A stretch of DNA of 64,000 nucleotides, from contig NC_092581.1 of assembly GCF_037975245.1 (NCBI RefSeq), positions 19,984,303 through 20,048,302 on the forward strand, read 5' to 3'. The notes under the pieces were generated by a model. It did no database searches. It was not told the DNA's origin and was given only the letters and a program-made list of their open reading frames with translations. This stretch comes from Apostichopus japonicus (taxonomy: Eukaryota; Echinodermata; Holothuroidea; Aspidochirotida; Stichopodidae). The translations under genes were made by a program, and so were the position numbers. Shown here one piece after another: positions 48,001-60,441 of this stretch. Each line of letters starts with the position of its first letter. The first letter of the stretch is position 1.

Positions 48001-49219
48001 TACCACGGAGGGCTTGCCCGTTACTATGCGATTCTCCGGGGGGTTAATTGAGTCCAGGTGTGTAATGGAAAGAGTATGGGGCTTTGAGCTGATGATGCCG
48101 TCCGGGACTGTCGACTGTTGGAGACGAAGACCCCTGTTTCTGGACCCGCGACCCAGAGATCCAACGCCATTGTGGTGAATACTGCCATTGGGTAAAGTGT
48201 GATCCAAGGAACTGTTTGATGAGCCTAGGGTGAAAACAATAAAATTATAGTTGGTCACGTTTGGAAAAAAATAAACCATGAAGATAGCAAAATACGAAAA
48301 GGAGCTACAACAGCTTGGAGAATTTGAAATGTATTTAGAGCTTAATCGGTATTTTGAAAATATAACATGAAGCAAATCTGGGCCCTGGTCCAATCTGCAG
48401 GAAATAAACCCAAAGATAGCTAACACCTAGAGGGCCACAACAGCTTAATTGGTAGTTCTGAAGTCTTAACTGGTCAAAGAACTGAAACTTTTTGCCCCCA
48501 TCTCTAAATATTTGGTGCATACCATCTGAGGTAGAATAGTCCCCGGACCACCGGTTCATGATACGACCCCTCTGCGCGGAACCGTTCCTGGTTCTGTCCG
48601 CGTTCAGTTTCACGTTTCGAGGTAGAGAACCGGTCCAGCTAGAGACCGGTAACTGGTCTAGCTGCTTCAGGCTACTTTGGTCCAACACTTCTTCTTCGCT
48701 GGGAGGGAGTGTGAGTTTGGAGTTCTTTCTCAGGCGAAGAGAACTCAGTATAGAGATGCCTCTTCTCGTAAAGTATGACCTCTTCTTGTTCTTCAACATT
48801 CTTCGGTCCAGACTTTGAGTTCTTAATTCCTCAGTGAGGGCGTTAGTGGAGATGGAGGATCCCTGGGAAGATCGCTCAAATTCCATGTCGATCGCGTTTG
48901 GTATACCCGCTATGGTACTCCGCCATTCCATGTGACCGTGCCTGTGCCGCCTTCTCTGGGAGAGTTCCAGATTTTGGAGCGTCAAGGAACGACGCACGAG
49001 GGACAACCTCTTGAAGTTTTCACCCGATGTGTCGATGGATATATAGGATGAAGTAGGCGCTGAGAGGCGGAGCAACTGCTCTGGGGTGGGCAGGTGCGTC
49101 CGCCGATGTCTGCTTCCGTCCAGGAAGGCATCTCTCTCTGACTGACTTCTTCTGACTTTTCTCGGCTGAGCAATTCTCTCTGGTTTCTGCTCATGCGGCG
49201 ATGGGAGTTGTTCATATTC
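43143..49219 (-). CDS. NHS/NHSL (Nance-Horan syndrome) family actin regulator, 5' exons missing
   Basis: Join on the minus strand: 49219-48523, 48224-47151, 45088-43143, in frame for 1238 residues to a TAA at 43145-43143. Seen motifs shared with vertebrate NHS proteins: LPTPEQLL (43-50), serine/arginine-rich VRRSL then STIAGIP (101-107), SSSGNWSG (324-331), DGYWTSMHFDCG (520-531). The rest is long, serine/proline-rich and probably disordered, with acidic leucine-rich segments near the end (DELDALLAELVQFSK). Known: NHS proteins act at cell edges and junctions, bind the WAVE/Scar complex through an N-terminal WAVE-homology domain and tune actin. That domain is not in these exons and should lie upstream. 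Which paralogue it matches is open; invertebrates may have a single copy. Confidence 0.85.
45089..48522 (-). other. Introns of the NHS-like gene
   Basis: The introns are 45089-47150 and 48225-48522. I see no repeat, RNA gene or further exon in them. Confidence 0.7.
47151..48224 (-). CDS. NHS-like exon with GNWSG and YWTSMHFDCG blocks
   Basis: Residues 233-590. GSSNSSLDHTLPNGSIHHNG opens it. SSSGNWSG and DGYWTSMHFDCGFPYRK are the strongest family signatures. Acceptor CACCCTAG, donor GTAAAT; one base enters and one leaves, so it could be skipped without a frameshift. Confidence 0.88.
48523..49219 (-). CDS. NHS-like exon with STIAGIP block
   Basis: Residues 1-232 of the visible part, from acceptor CCAACAG to donor GTATGC. 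Starts EYEQLPSPHEQKPERIAQPR. Basic and serine-rich, with KNKKRSYFTRRG and a run of arginine/histidine before STIAGIP. The true start codon lies further upstream; internal ATGs at 49215 and 49075 open other frames or truncate the conserved block. Confidence 0.85.
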
Positions 49220-49940
49220 CTGTTGGCAGATGGGAAAGAAACATAAATAAATACGAACCAGAGATTATATAATGCAATTCATTAATTTATCCATTCTGAT
49301 CATCTCACGGCCCCCTCCCACCCCCATGCCTTATCTTTGCAGATAACTATCCTCAAAAATATAACAGGATTTTTTTAGAAAACAACATTCTGACAGTCGA
49401 TTTGATTTCCCTTCCAAAAAAGATAAATACTTTTGCAACACTGGGTGTTAGAAGTTGGCAGTCCCCTTTATCTACTATTTCTACCATATATACCTAGGAG
49501 TTGAAATGCCTCATAATAAAGTTTCTCTACCTCTCAGAATACTATAATTGTATTGAACAGTATTTGGAGTAACTGAAAAAGAGTTCTCTTTGACCAGGTG
49601 GAGATATTTGAGTTTAAAGTTATGTTTTAAGTATAAAGTTCTAAATCCATTCTAATATAGATAAACCAAAATTTTCCAATCTGTATGCTTTATAATGTCA
49701 TGTTTGTCAATGGTCATAAACATATTCACAGAATGTTTGTATTAATGGACCATTGTTATCAGACAAAACAAAACAATCCCAGATACAGTTTAGTTCAGAC
49801 TTCCCAAACATCTGAAGTCTAAATATATGTGGACCAAAGTCCAACTCTGAGTCATAGTCAAATCGGAAAACAAAATGTTTACATAAAGGAAGACGAAAAG
49901 AGTCAACAAAAGTTACACAAATCCAGGTTGCTTGAAGTAA

Positions 49941-50069
49941 CACTATACAATAAGGCTAATAGGCTATCTACTTACTCACTACCAATGATATATCTATGGG
50001 CTTGAGTATCACTATACAATAAGGCTATCTACTGACTCACTACCAATGATATATATATCTATGGGCTAC
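49941..50069. repeat. 69-bp tandem duplication
   Basis: CACTATACAATAAGGCT begins at 49941 and 50010; both units continue to ACTCACTACCAATGATATAT and ATCTATGGGCT. Confidence 0.9.
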
Positions 50070-51523
50070 AGAAAAACACACATATCAAAGAGGCATCATA
50101 CAGCAAGAGTGAAGACAAAAGTCCAGAAACGTATTCTCAAATTAAACTTATTTGCAGATAATACAACCTTCCTTCACCAAAATGAAACTTTCTGCTGATT
50201 AACAAACAGTCAGTCATCAGTAAAGGCCCCAGATAATAGTAGAGGAAATGATAAAATTACTAAAAGGTTTTACAAAAGGTTCTATCCACTTCAGATTTAT
50301 ATCATGTGACTTTAAGATCAGTGGTATTTTACAGAACTTGAAGAAGAGGCAAACCCAGCCATCATCATTTATAGATGTGACAGAGATAATTGTGAAAAAC
50401 AACTTCTCCAAACAAGCTCACTGAGCTAAAGGAAATCTTATTCCATTTGGGAAGAGTAACATTTGATTCGACAAGACAAACGGCTGATTGAGCAAGTCTA
50501 AATCTGCCCTCGTCAGTCGTGGAGCCATATACGGTACATTTGGAATTGTTTTCGTGATTTATTACCATGTTTATATATTCTGTAATGGAGATGCTGATTC
50601 ACACAAGTCTGACTGTAAAATGTTAAAGTCTCTTAACATGACCTAAATGATCACATTGGTTTCAATACTGTCAACATTCACCTTGAAAACATTAAAAGGA
50701 AAACACAAGAGAAAGTAAAAAAGGTTCACTTCCCTCTCCACGACAACACAAATTCACAAAATGTATGGTAGCTCCAGACATGCCTTCTAGGTTCTTAATC
50801 TACCTAGGATAACATCCAAATGTAGCAAGAATTATTTTGTTTGTCTCTAGTTATGCGAGCTGTTTGTTACATAGATCCCTATTATAAACACCATAGTTTA
50901 GTTGGGTTACGCTTCTCCCATTGACAATTCTAGACCTCTGGCATATGATAATATAATACTATACAGACGTGATTGTGCCACTCTTAAAGATCGCACATCA
51001 ATAGTGGACTGAAAGATCGAGATCCATCACAAGTACAAATACAGAAACATAAAAAATCCAGTCCACGAGAACAGGGTTGTTGACATCACAAAAACATTTG
51101 GCCATCTCAAAACTGTCGGGCTTGTCCCTATTAGCAAATATAAACTAGTTGTTGTCAGACCAAAAAAATAGGCTTCAATTTAATTTTGGAAGCTATGTCG
51201 GTGTTTTCTTGAGGGTGTATCACTGCATACCTAAGCAACTGCACAATCTTTTTGAATTCCTCTGAGAATAGATTAAAGAGGGTTCAACTAAAAAAGAACA
51301 TCGGTGAAAAATATGAGTGACATCCATTTGCCACAGTTTCTGGGCTATTTAATTCACACGGTAACCACAGAAATAATACGATCTGTAGTAACATTCCATT
51401 TATTGCTTTCTTTATCACCTTATCTTTGTCATGGGGCTTTTGTACTTCTTTTTACGTCATTAGTCAATCCTGTACAGAAAGTTCAGGTTCTCCAAAGGGG
51501 GAACTGAAGGCGTGCATATTACA

Positions 51524-51652
51524 GAGGGAGGTTGGAGATGGGGATCTTCCTTAGAACCTCATGACCCAAGCTAGCTGGTCTACCCTATGCCATACATTTA
51601 ACACCCCCTCCAACATCCTCCCCCCTCTCCCATGCTCCTCCCCCCCCCCCCA
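51524..51652. repeat. Dispersed repeat, copy A
   Basis: GATCTTCCTTAGAACC, CCCAAGCTAGCTGGTCTACC, CTATGCC and a CT/C-rich tail, matched in the same orientation by 56760-56887. Probably an old transposon fragment of unknown class. Confidence 0.85.
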
Positions 51653-51839
51653 GTCTCCTGCAGGTTGTGTGACCTAAAATCTGACCGTGGACCAATTTAT
51701 TGCCCTTGTTTGCCTTCCTGATGATTCTTTCCAATAGAAAATATAAATATTTCAATATTGTGTATATCTCAAAAAATAGAATGAGCAAGCTATGAAGCTA
51801 TCTTGAATATGTATGTATGTGTGTATGTATGTATGTATG

Positions 51840-52020
51840 TATTTGAGATCCTCCTGCAAGCACGAACTTGCGAAGAAGCCTCATTGGCTTATCAAAGCCG
51901 CAAGCTGACCGAAGTCAGTCTCTTACATTTATATTTAACGTCCATGACTATGAATTGTCAATTGTCAACAACTCTGTAACTGGACGATATACATTAATCT
52001 TGGAGTGACTCGAACCGGGA
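51840..52020 (-). mobile_element. tRNA-derived SINE-like fragment
   Basis: The minus strand reads GGTTCCCGGTTCGAGTCACT (about 52025-52006), which contains a pol III B box. An unrelated body follows with GCTTGCGG, GATAAGCCAATGAGGCTTC and GCACGAACTTGC-like hairpin text. It ends in an ATAC microsatellite at 51811-51841. No A box is visible, so the 5' end is probably lost. Confidence 0.55.
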
Positions 52021-52429
52021 ACCTTATGTTTTTTAGTTGTTTTACAAGTTCTGAATTACTTCAAATTCTTAAAATCACTACCGTACCATATTTATAGACA
52101 AACTGGAAAAAATGACAAAACTGATTTGACTTCTTCCACTGAAGGCAGCTCAGTTCAAATTTATCCAGAGGAGCAGATCAGAGCTATAGTTTTCAATACT
52201 ATTCCTGGTCTTTAAGCAGCTGGGACGATTAAGTCATCCTGCTGAGAGTGAAATCACTAACGATCCACATGAGGAGAGAGGTGGCAGATAGCAAGTCAAT
52301 CATGCTTAATGCGATCAGACATCTACCTGGCCTCAGGCAGCATTTTCATATTTAACTAACATCTGTGAACAAGAGGACATTCTGAAAAGAATGCTATGAT
52401 TATATACATAAATATAGATATATATGTTT

Positions 52430-52495
52430 TTAGGTATATATATATATCTATATATATATATATCTATACATATATATATTTATAAAAAAATATAT
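52430..52495. repeat. AT-rich microsatellite
   Basis: Runs of TATATA and ATCTATATA with few breaks. Confidence 0.9.
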
Positions 52496-54249
52496 GTAGA
52501 TATGCAATCAGTGTTCACAGCCCAGTTGGTCACTGCAACCGCAGTTACAGCGGGAGGCTCAGGTTCAACTCATGTTGGAGGCTGGAAGTTTTTTCATTGT
52601 TCTGGATTTTCCAACTCTCTCTATCTCTATATAAGCATTAATTTGGGTTTGTCTAAAGTTTCAAGTAACACCCTATTCATAGCAAACTCAATGATGTGAA
52701 TATCAAAGTAATATATTTTGTATTCCAAAGAAACGTAATTTTTTTGTATCCTTAGTATAAATTGAAAAACAAAATTAAATGAAGTCAATTGACATTACAC
52801 CATTGTTTCTATATCGTTAACTGTTCCTGTTAAGCCGTTAAAAATTACAAAGTTAGGTTGTTTCCATCATCCTTCTCACAAGAACGGATGTCTCCAGTCA
52901 ACTGAAAGATAACCATGTTTGTTGTAATTTCAGATCCAATGCTGAGCAACTGTTTTTAATCCCATAATCCTTTTCTAACTAGTTTACTTCTGTAAGCTGG
53001 ATGAAGGCTATGATATATGTTAATTGCATCTGAAATGCACATAGTTAGGCTGTATAGTGCAATACCATGCAAATATTTACATATTTATATTTAGACATGA
53101 ATAACTACTGGTTATTTATATTCTTTCAAAAATGCTAGTATGTCAAATAATGGATTTATACTGGTTTAGTCATTGTTCAAATCTGAAGAAATACATTCAC
53201 TGCTACATTTACAAGCAGCTCATACACTTAAACAATTTAGTGGCGTAGAGTTAACCCCCTTCCCCATTTATGCGTAGGAATGTATATGATGGTAAGAATC
53301 TCCAAAAAGGCACTTAAAAAAAAAAGTCTCGTAATTTTTCCTCTTTTTTTTGGCATGTAACAATTTTGTGGCAAACATATATACTGTACAGTATATAGCT
53401 ATTTCAACAATCCTTCAAATGCAACAAAGGAAATTAAGTCTGTACCTGACAAAGAAACAAGTAAACAAACAAAACTGATGATAAACACCAGAACAAACAG
53501 ACACACAGACAGACATGTTTATTGACAGAGTTCAACCAATGCCCATGACTCAGTCTGGTTGGTTTTTATCAGGTACTCTCTGGTTTGATCAAACTCTGCA
53601 TACCAAATACTTTCACTCCTGTTCAAAATTATTGCAGCCCCTACTTCCCCTATATTTTTCTACTTTCGGTTAAAATTGTACAACTGAGTATTAAAGTCAT
53701 ATCCAACCGAGATTAGAATATCTTATAGGCCCTGTTTTGTTATCAATTCCCAGTCACAAATACATATGTCTCTGCACAAAACCAACAATGGTGGTTCCCG
53801 CTGTGAACGACCAACATTGCATGCTTTCCCCCAATATTAAGACTCGGAAGAAAATGTTGGTTATTTACTTAAATAAACCAATCCTGACATCCTCGTTAGG
53901 ACGACGTGTTAGACGCTCGAGTGCTCCCGCGCAAGATCTGATTAACTCGCCGTCTCCAGAATTTATCTTTTGTGTATTATTCCATTTATTGGAAGTGACA
54001 ACCATTGACAGGAGAGAGGAAATTAAATATTTCAGGTTGCTATGGAAAGATGCACCTCATGTAGATATGTCTCCCCAACCCGCCAAAAAAAAAGAGATAA
54101 AAAATTGGAAACCCTTACATGGCATATCAACATAGGACAGTTTAAGGTACAGTACATGCTAGTTGGTTTTCACTCGACTGCCAACTTTTGGCAACTTCAT
54201 GTAGCTAACTCAGTACCTAGTGTTACTCAAAATATGGTTGGAAGTGATC

Positions 54250-54445
54250 ACAATCGATTGATAGACTGCAACTAATTAATTGATGGAATGACTGATTAAT
54301 TGATTGATTGATAGATTGTAACTGATTAACTCATGGAATGACTGACTGATTAATTGATTGATTGATAGATTGTAACTGATTAACTCATGGAATGACTGAC
54401 TGATTGATTGACTGATAGATTACAATTTGATTGATTGTAATTGAT
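54250..54445. repeat. Tandem repeat of about 50-54 bp on a GATT base
   Basis: Four units around GATTGATAGATTGTAACTGA and CATGGAATGACTGACTGATT, starting near 54255, 54305, 54359 and 54409. Confidence 0.88.
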
Positions 54446-54479
54446 CAAAATTTATGAGACAATCATCACCAAAGGAATC

Positions 54480-54597
54480 TTTTCACTTGTTCTTTTGTAA
54501 ATTAATTTGCTTTCTTTGTAAAGCGCCTTGAGCAGTGACATTTGTCTACTGATTTGGCGCTATATACTGTAAGTCTCATTTATTATTATTATTAATA
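54480..54597 (+). mobile_element. LINE/SINE 3' tail
   Basis: TGTAAAGCGCCTTGAGCAG, then GGCGCTATATACTGTAAG and an ATTATTATTATT tail. This 3' end pattern is common to several animal LINE and SINE families. No coding part remains. Confidence 0.55.
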
Positions 54598-56759
54598 TTG
54601 AGAGACATTTTGTCGCCCAGACACCTCTTTATGTTTAGTATATTACATGAAAAAATGCATTTTGGCAACACTACAATATAAATTCACTCCAACTGAAAAA
54701 GTTTTAAACTCACTTTTTAGCTTCTAAATGCTACACACTTGATTATTCCTTAATAATTCATTTATGCCTTTTGCTATTCAACAACATACAATTAGACCCA
54801 CACTTAGCTAAGAGATCTAACACACTTCCCTATCAGATGAGCCTAGCCTACTTTTGCAAGTAAGAATCAGGGTTGGACCATACATCTATTTCCTGGCTTT
54901 TATTGTGATTTTCTGACTATACGGTGGAAAAAAACAAGAAATATCAGTGTATAAGTAACCTTAGTGAAATATGTGTTGAAGAATAGAACATAATACATGT
55001 AACCAGCTACTTTTCGTAATATCTAACAGGTTGAGAATGCTAGCTTTTATTGAGTTCTACTATGCAACCCAGTACATGGCCATTCTCCACATTGTTGTTG
55101 GAGTTCTATGCGATGTATCTTTTTATTTGTACAGTAATGTCCCAGTATCAGGCATGGCCTTGATACAAGCCTCTAAATTAAACAACTATATGAAACTGTA
55201 GAGAATACTTTAACAATATTTAGTCTCTCAACAATTCCCTTGGCCATTTTATATGTGCTTAAGCTTATGTATATATACCTTTGCTAAGGTAATGACCCAG
55301 TCAGAAATTTGCTACCATGCAACTACAATAGGGTTACAGGAGAACCCAACCCCATGAACTTTATCTGAACCTTCCCATTATCTAATCTGTTATCACCTAT
55401 AATCTCATTTTATATCTCCCATTGGTGGCAATTCTGAACAAGACCAGAGGATATATGCCACACACACTGGATATAGAAAACCCCCTAGACATCTCAGGCC
55501 AGAGTTCACAAACAATGCTGATGTTTTTGACAACAGCTGCCTATGTAACCAAGAAAAAGTTGGAGAAAAGAAAATGACCCAAGTTTAGCTAAGTTTGGAT
55601 GTTGATATTATAGCACTGCTAGAAATGAGAACAATGTTTATAGTATGAGATGGGCTGTACCAATATTCAGAGCACTGTTAATGGTACTGTACATTAATTC
55701 AATGTGCATATTTATATGTTAAACATTCAATGAATTGTATGTACTATGCATAAATGGCCGAGATAGATTGTACAATCTGAGAGCTAGAGAAAGAATCCCC
55801 ATTAGTCATTTCATCTTGATATGAACTGAGGTCATAACAAAACCATATATGAATGCTCTCTATAGTGTGTAATGCTCTATACACTGAACAGCTGTCGCCA
55901 CTGCTACTGTCCCTGAATACACAAACAAAACGTGAATCAGTGATACTAGGTCAACTGATCGTTGCACCCTCATCCTTTCCTATTATCACTAATAAACACC
56001 AGACGATTGCAGCAATACTGTCAATCCATATTTCCTTGAACGGCTTGAAAGGTTCCAAAGAAAAGATAAAGGGATACTTCCAGTCCTCTAATTGGTCTCA
56101 TGTCAAAATGACTTTTCCAAAACTTCCTCTTAACATTTGGACATCTGATTGCGGTTAAAGAGATAGCAAGTACTTACAGAGTAGAATGACAACGCAGACA
56201 GGATATATATCACTTGGTCAGTTATTATAGGCGTTAGTCATATTATGACATAAACTTGTACTGTTAGAATCAATATCAAATATGTCAGCACGGTATACTA
56301 CCCATCAAAACGATTTCAATTATCAACTCTGAATCATTCAACGTTGGTTCACACAGCTCATTGAGTTGAGTTTCAGAAGACATTGGCTTTAATATTGTTG
56401 AATATTCATGAGATCTTCATTTCCAGAATGCTTGTTTATGACTGTGCTTTACATGGACCATGATTGGACAATCTGTTCAGTTGTATACCATCTATAGAGC
56501 CCCCTACTTACAACAATAGTGTCTTTAGGGAAACTTAGGCGAACAATGGACTTTTATCTGGTGAAGACCACATCACAAGTAGGGGATTTCATCTTATATG
56601 AAAGGAGGACATGTTGTCCCAGTCTGGGGATAAGACTAATTTGAGAGGTACTCCCTCCCCTTTAGGAGTAGAAAATGATTTGGAATGTATGGTCTCTGAA
56701 TAGATAATCTTCCCCGCAGTGTAACCCATCTTCAAAATCCAGACTTACTTACTAACTTA

Positions 56760-56887
56760 GGGAGGGTGGAGATGGGTGATCTTCCTTAGAACCACATGAG
56801 TTGACCCAAGCTAGCTGGTCTACCCTATGCCCTACATTACACACCCCTCCCACATCCTCCCCCTTTCCCATGCTCCTCCCCCCCCCA
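56760..56887. repeat. Dispersed repeat, copy B
   Basis: Second copy of the repeat at 51524-51652, same orientation, with a few insertions (for example GAGTTGACCC in place of GACCC). Confidence 0.85.
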
Positions 56888-58054
56888 ACTAAACTTAAAT
56901 TGTATGGACTTAATTTCCTATCTAATAATGTAGGGAAGTGTATATAGAAGGAGGATATGGGCATTATATCAGGCATCAAAATCAGTTATATCACATACGG
57001 GTGGGTGTATCACCCTTGGGTCTACAGGACATTCCCGTACAAAGGCTTCAACTCACGTACTACATGCCAAGAATTTGAATAATCAGAAAGTTGGAGCCTC
57101 TGAGAATCAAACATCCAGAGATTTCAAGTCACTAGAAACTAATGTGTTCATTATGGTTACATAAGCGCCTGAAAAGTTCGGGAACTTTGGATTACAGAAT
57201 CGTCCCAGAGAGACTACAAAATGTCGTGAGAACTGAACACTAACATCCTAGAGCTTATCAACAGGAAGTTACTTTTGACAATTACTCAACATGTTCTGAC
57301 CTGTTAAATGATATTCTTATCACACATTTCAAAATGATACATTTCTAGCTAAAAATAGATAACTATTGATTTAGCTGGTCACATTATCAAGTATTTTCGA
57401 GGTGGTACACATGCAGCTGAACGTTTATCCGATAATTGTGTAAGAAAACAATATTTCCAATATGCATTGCTGCTAGTAGCATATTGGTATATATAGATAA
57501 ATATTTGGCCATACGGCTTTACAGTAGGTCTCGCCAAAACACAATTCAAGTTATTCTGAAAGATCTATCCAAAATGGTTGAATTTTTGGAAATTAAAAAA
57601 TATATTTATATATTGGTGCTCACACATATACCAAGATATTTTGAGTGTTGTTTTAGTACGCTGTGCTCAGTACGTGAAACATTCATCCAATATTTGTGTA
57701 CGAAAACAGAAAGTCCATACTGAACAATAGAGTAACTTGGTACACAGACAGGGTTGTAATATTTGCCCAGTTTTAGGTCTCACCAAACACAACAAGAACC
57801 CAAGGGCACTGTGGTTCCTTGCTTAGGGTATATGACAATACACATAATATTATCAAGCAAGATTGGGCTCAAATAGTCCAAGTTATGGTGGTCCTACATG
57901 TTCCCATAAAGTAACCAACACTGTAGCCAACACTTTTGTGATCACAAAATGTGATCGGATTTTTGATCAAAAGGCACTTTTGAGATCTAAATATGGCGTC
58001 GAAAATGTAAGAAATATAAGAGACCTACAAGCGTGTCAACAGATATGATAACAT

Positions 58055-60275
58055 TGGTGACCTCAGATGGCATGACCTTTAAGTTTCAAAATGTTCCACC
58101 ACCCCATTCACAACTTGTCCCAAAATATCAACCATGTCACACCTTGACATTGAGATTTAATTGCATTAAATGTCTAAATATTAACTTTGAACTTGTATAC
58201 ATAACTTCACACACAAAGGTCACCCAGAGGTCAACCAATTGACATTTTTGATCGGTGAGACCTAAATAGAGCATGACTGTCAAAATTCAAACATTTTTTC
58301 TTTGCCCAATTTCTCCCCCCAAAATACTACTTTTTTTATCATTAGCTGACCTTTGGTGACGTTGGATCACATGACCGCTAAGTTTGAAAATATTCTCCGA
58401 TACCATTTGCAACTTTTCCAAAAAAATGAACCTTGTCGCACCTTGGAACTGGGAGTTATTGCATTAAATGTCTGAAAATTAACTTTGACCTCATATAACT
58501 TCGCACACGAAGGTGACACAGGGGTCAACCCATTGACATTTTTGATCAGAAGGTACCTTTGACATCTGAAAATAGCATCGAAACTGTAAAAATCCACAAA
58601 ACACGAAAAGGTCACCAGAGGTCAAATTGAGGTCAAGGGTCACCCAGATGTGGGTCAACAATTGGATTACATTGAAGCAACCCCCAACCCTAACAGACAA
58701 TTTGTTCTCAAGTTATCGCAAAAATATTAGTTTTTTATCATTAATTGACCTTTGGTGACCTTGGATCACATGACCGTTAAGTTTGAAAATATTCCCCTAT
58801 ACCATTTGCAACTTTTCCAAAAAAATCAGCCTTGTCGCACCTTGGAACTGGGAGTTATTGCATTAAATGTCTGAAAATTAACTTTGACCTCATATAACTT
58901 CGCACACGAAGGTCACACGGGGGTCAACCCATTGACATTTATGATCAGAAGGTACCTTTGACATCTGAAAATAGCATCGAAACTGTAAAAATCCACAAAA
59001 CACGAAAAGGTCACCAAAGGTCAAATTGAGGTCAAGGGTCACCCAGATGCGGGTCGACAATTGGATTACATTGAAGCAACTCCCAACCCTAACAGACAAT
59101 TTGTTCTCAAGTTATCGCAAAAATATTAGTTTTTTATCATTAATTGACCTTTGGTGACCTCGGATCACATGACCGTTAAGTTTGAAAATATTCCCCTATA
59201 CCATTTGCAACTTGTCTCAAAATATCAACTGTGCAACACATTGGCACTGGGAGTTATTACACTAAATGTCTGAAAATTAACTTTGACCTCATATAACTTA
59301 ACACACAAAGGTCACCTTGGGTCAACTTATTGACATTTTTGATTGATGAGACCTAAATAGAGAATCAAACTATACAAATTCAAACATTTTTTTCTTTGCC
59401 CATTTTCTACCCCCAAAATACTAGTTTTTTAACATTAATTGACCTTTGGTGACCTCGGATCACATGACCGTTAAGTTTGAAAATATTCCCCTATACCAAT
59501 TGCAACTTGTCCAAAAATATCAAGCATGTCACACCTTGGAACTGGGAGTTGTTGCATTAAATGTCTGAAAATTAACTTTGACCTCGTATAACTTTGCACA
59601 CGAAGGTCACACGAAGGTCAACCAATTGACATTTTTGATTGGAAGGTACCTTTGATATCCAAATCTAGCATCAAAACCTAACATTTTCTTTTTTGCTCGT
59701 TTCCTCCCAAAATAAGCACATTTTTTCTAATTTGACCTTTGACATTTTGACCTTGGTTTCAGATGTAGTTTAATCTCCTGATTCCAAAAAACAAAACGAC
59801 AAGTCTGTACAGCCATCCTAACTCCGACCGAAAAACTTTGACCCCATATATCTTCGCACATAAAGGTCACACGGGGTCAACCTATTGACATTTATGATCA
59901 GAAGGTACCTTTGACATCTGAAAATAGCATCAAAACTGTAAAAATCCCCAAAAACACGTAAAGGTCACCAGAGGTCAAATTGAGGTCAAGGGTCACCCAG
60001 ATGCGGGTTGACAATTGGATAACACTGAAGCAACTCCCAACTCTAACGGACATTTCGTTCTCAAGTTATCGCAAAAATACTAGTTTTTTATCATTATTTG
60101 ACCTTTGTTGACCTTGGATCACATTACCGTTATGTTTGAAAACGATCCCTTACCCCATTCACAACTACTCCCAAAATATCAATCATGTGGGACCCTGTCA
60201 ATGGGAGTTATTGCTATTTTTAATATATTGGTTTTTGGCATCTAACTGACCTTTGGTGACCTTTGCGGGCACCAA
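58055..60275. repeat. Tandem array of about 400-bp units rich in AGGTCA
   Basis: TGACCTTTGGTGACC recurs near 58348, 58747, 59143, 59440 and 60247, with a variant near 60100. AACTTTGACCTC recurs near 58480, 58880, 59280 and 59576. Units are about 400 bases, with one shortened to about 297. Two neighbouring units (58390-59100) are almost identical. Confidence 0.9.
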
Positions 60276-60376
60276 AAAAAATAGGGATCTTCCTCTTACT
60301 ATGGGCTATCCACCCAACAAGTTTGATCATGATACATCATTTCCTTATTGAGATATCGTGTACACAAGCCAAGCGT

Positions 60377-60383
<7 letters not shown>

Positions 60384-60440
<57 letters not shown>
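60384..60440. repeat. AC dinucleotide microsatellite
   Basis: About 28 uninterrupted CA units just before the right-end hairpin of the preceding element. Confidence 0.97.

Positions 60441-60441
<1 letters not shown>

Noticed and set aside
52006-52025. A tRNA gene on the minus strand
   Set aside because: Only the B-box region is tRNA-like; no A box, anticodon arm or acceptor stem can be drawn, so a SINE fragment fits better.
53737-54135. 132-codon plus-strand frame
   Set aside because: No recognisable domain, odd composition and no flanking exon; the short RRVRRSSAPAQD part alone is not enough.
58367-59099. Paired minus-strand frames with SVRVG.CFNVIQL
   Set aside because: Identical because they sit in adjacent copies of the 400-bp repeat; no start context or domain.
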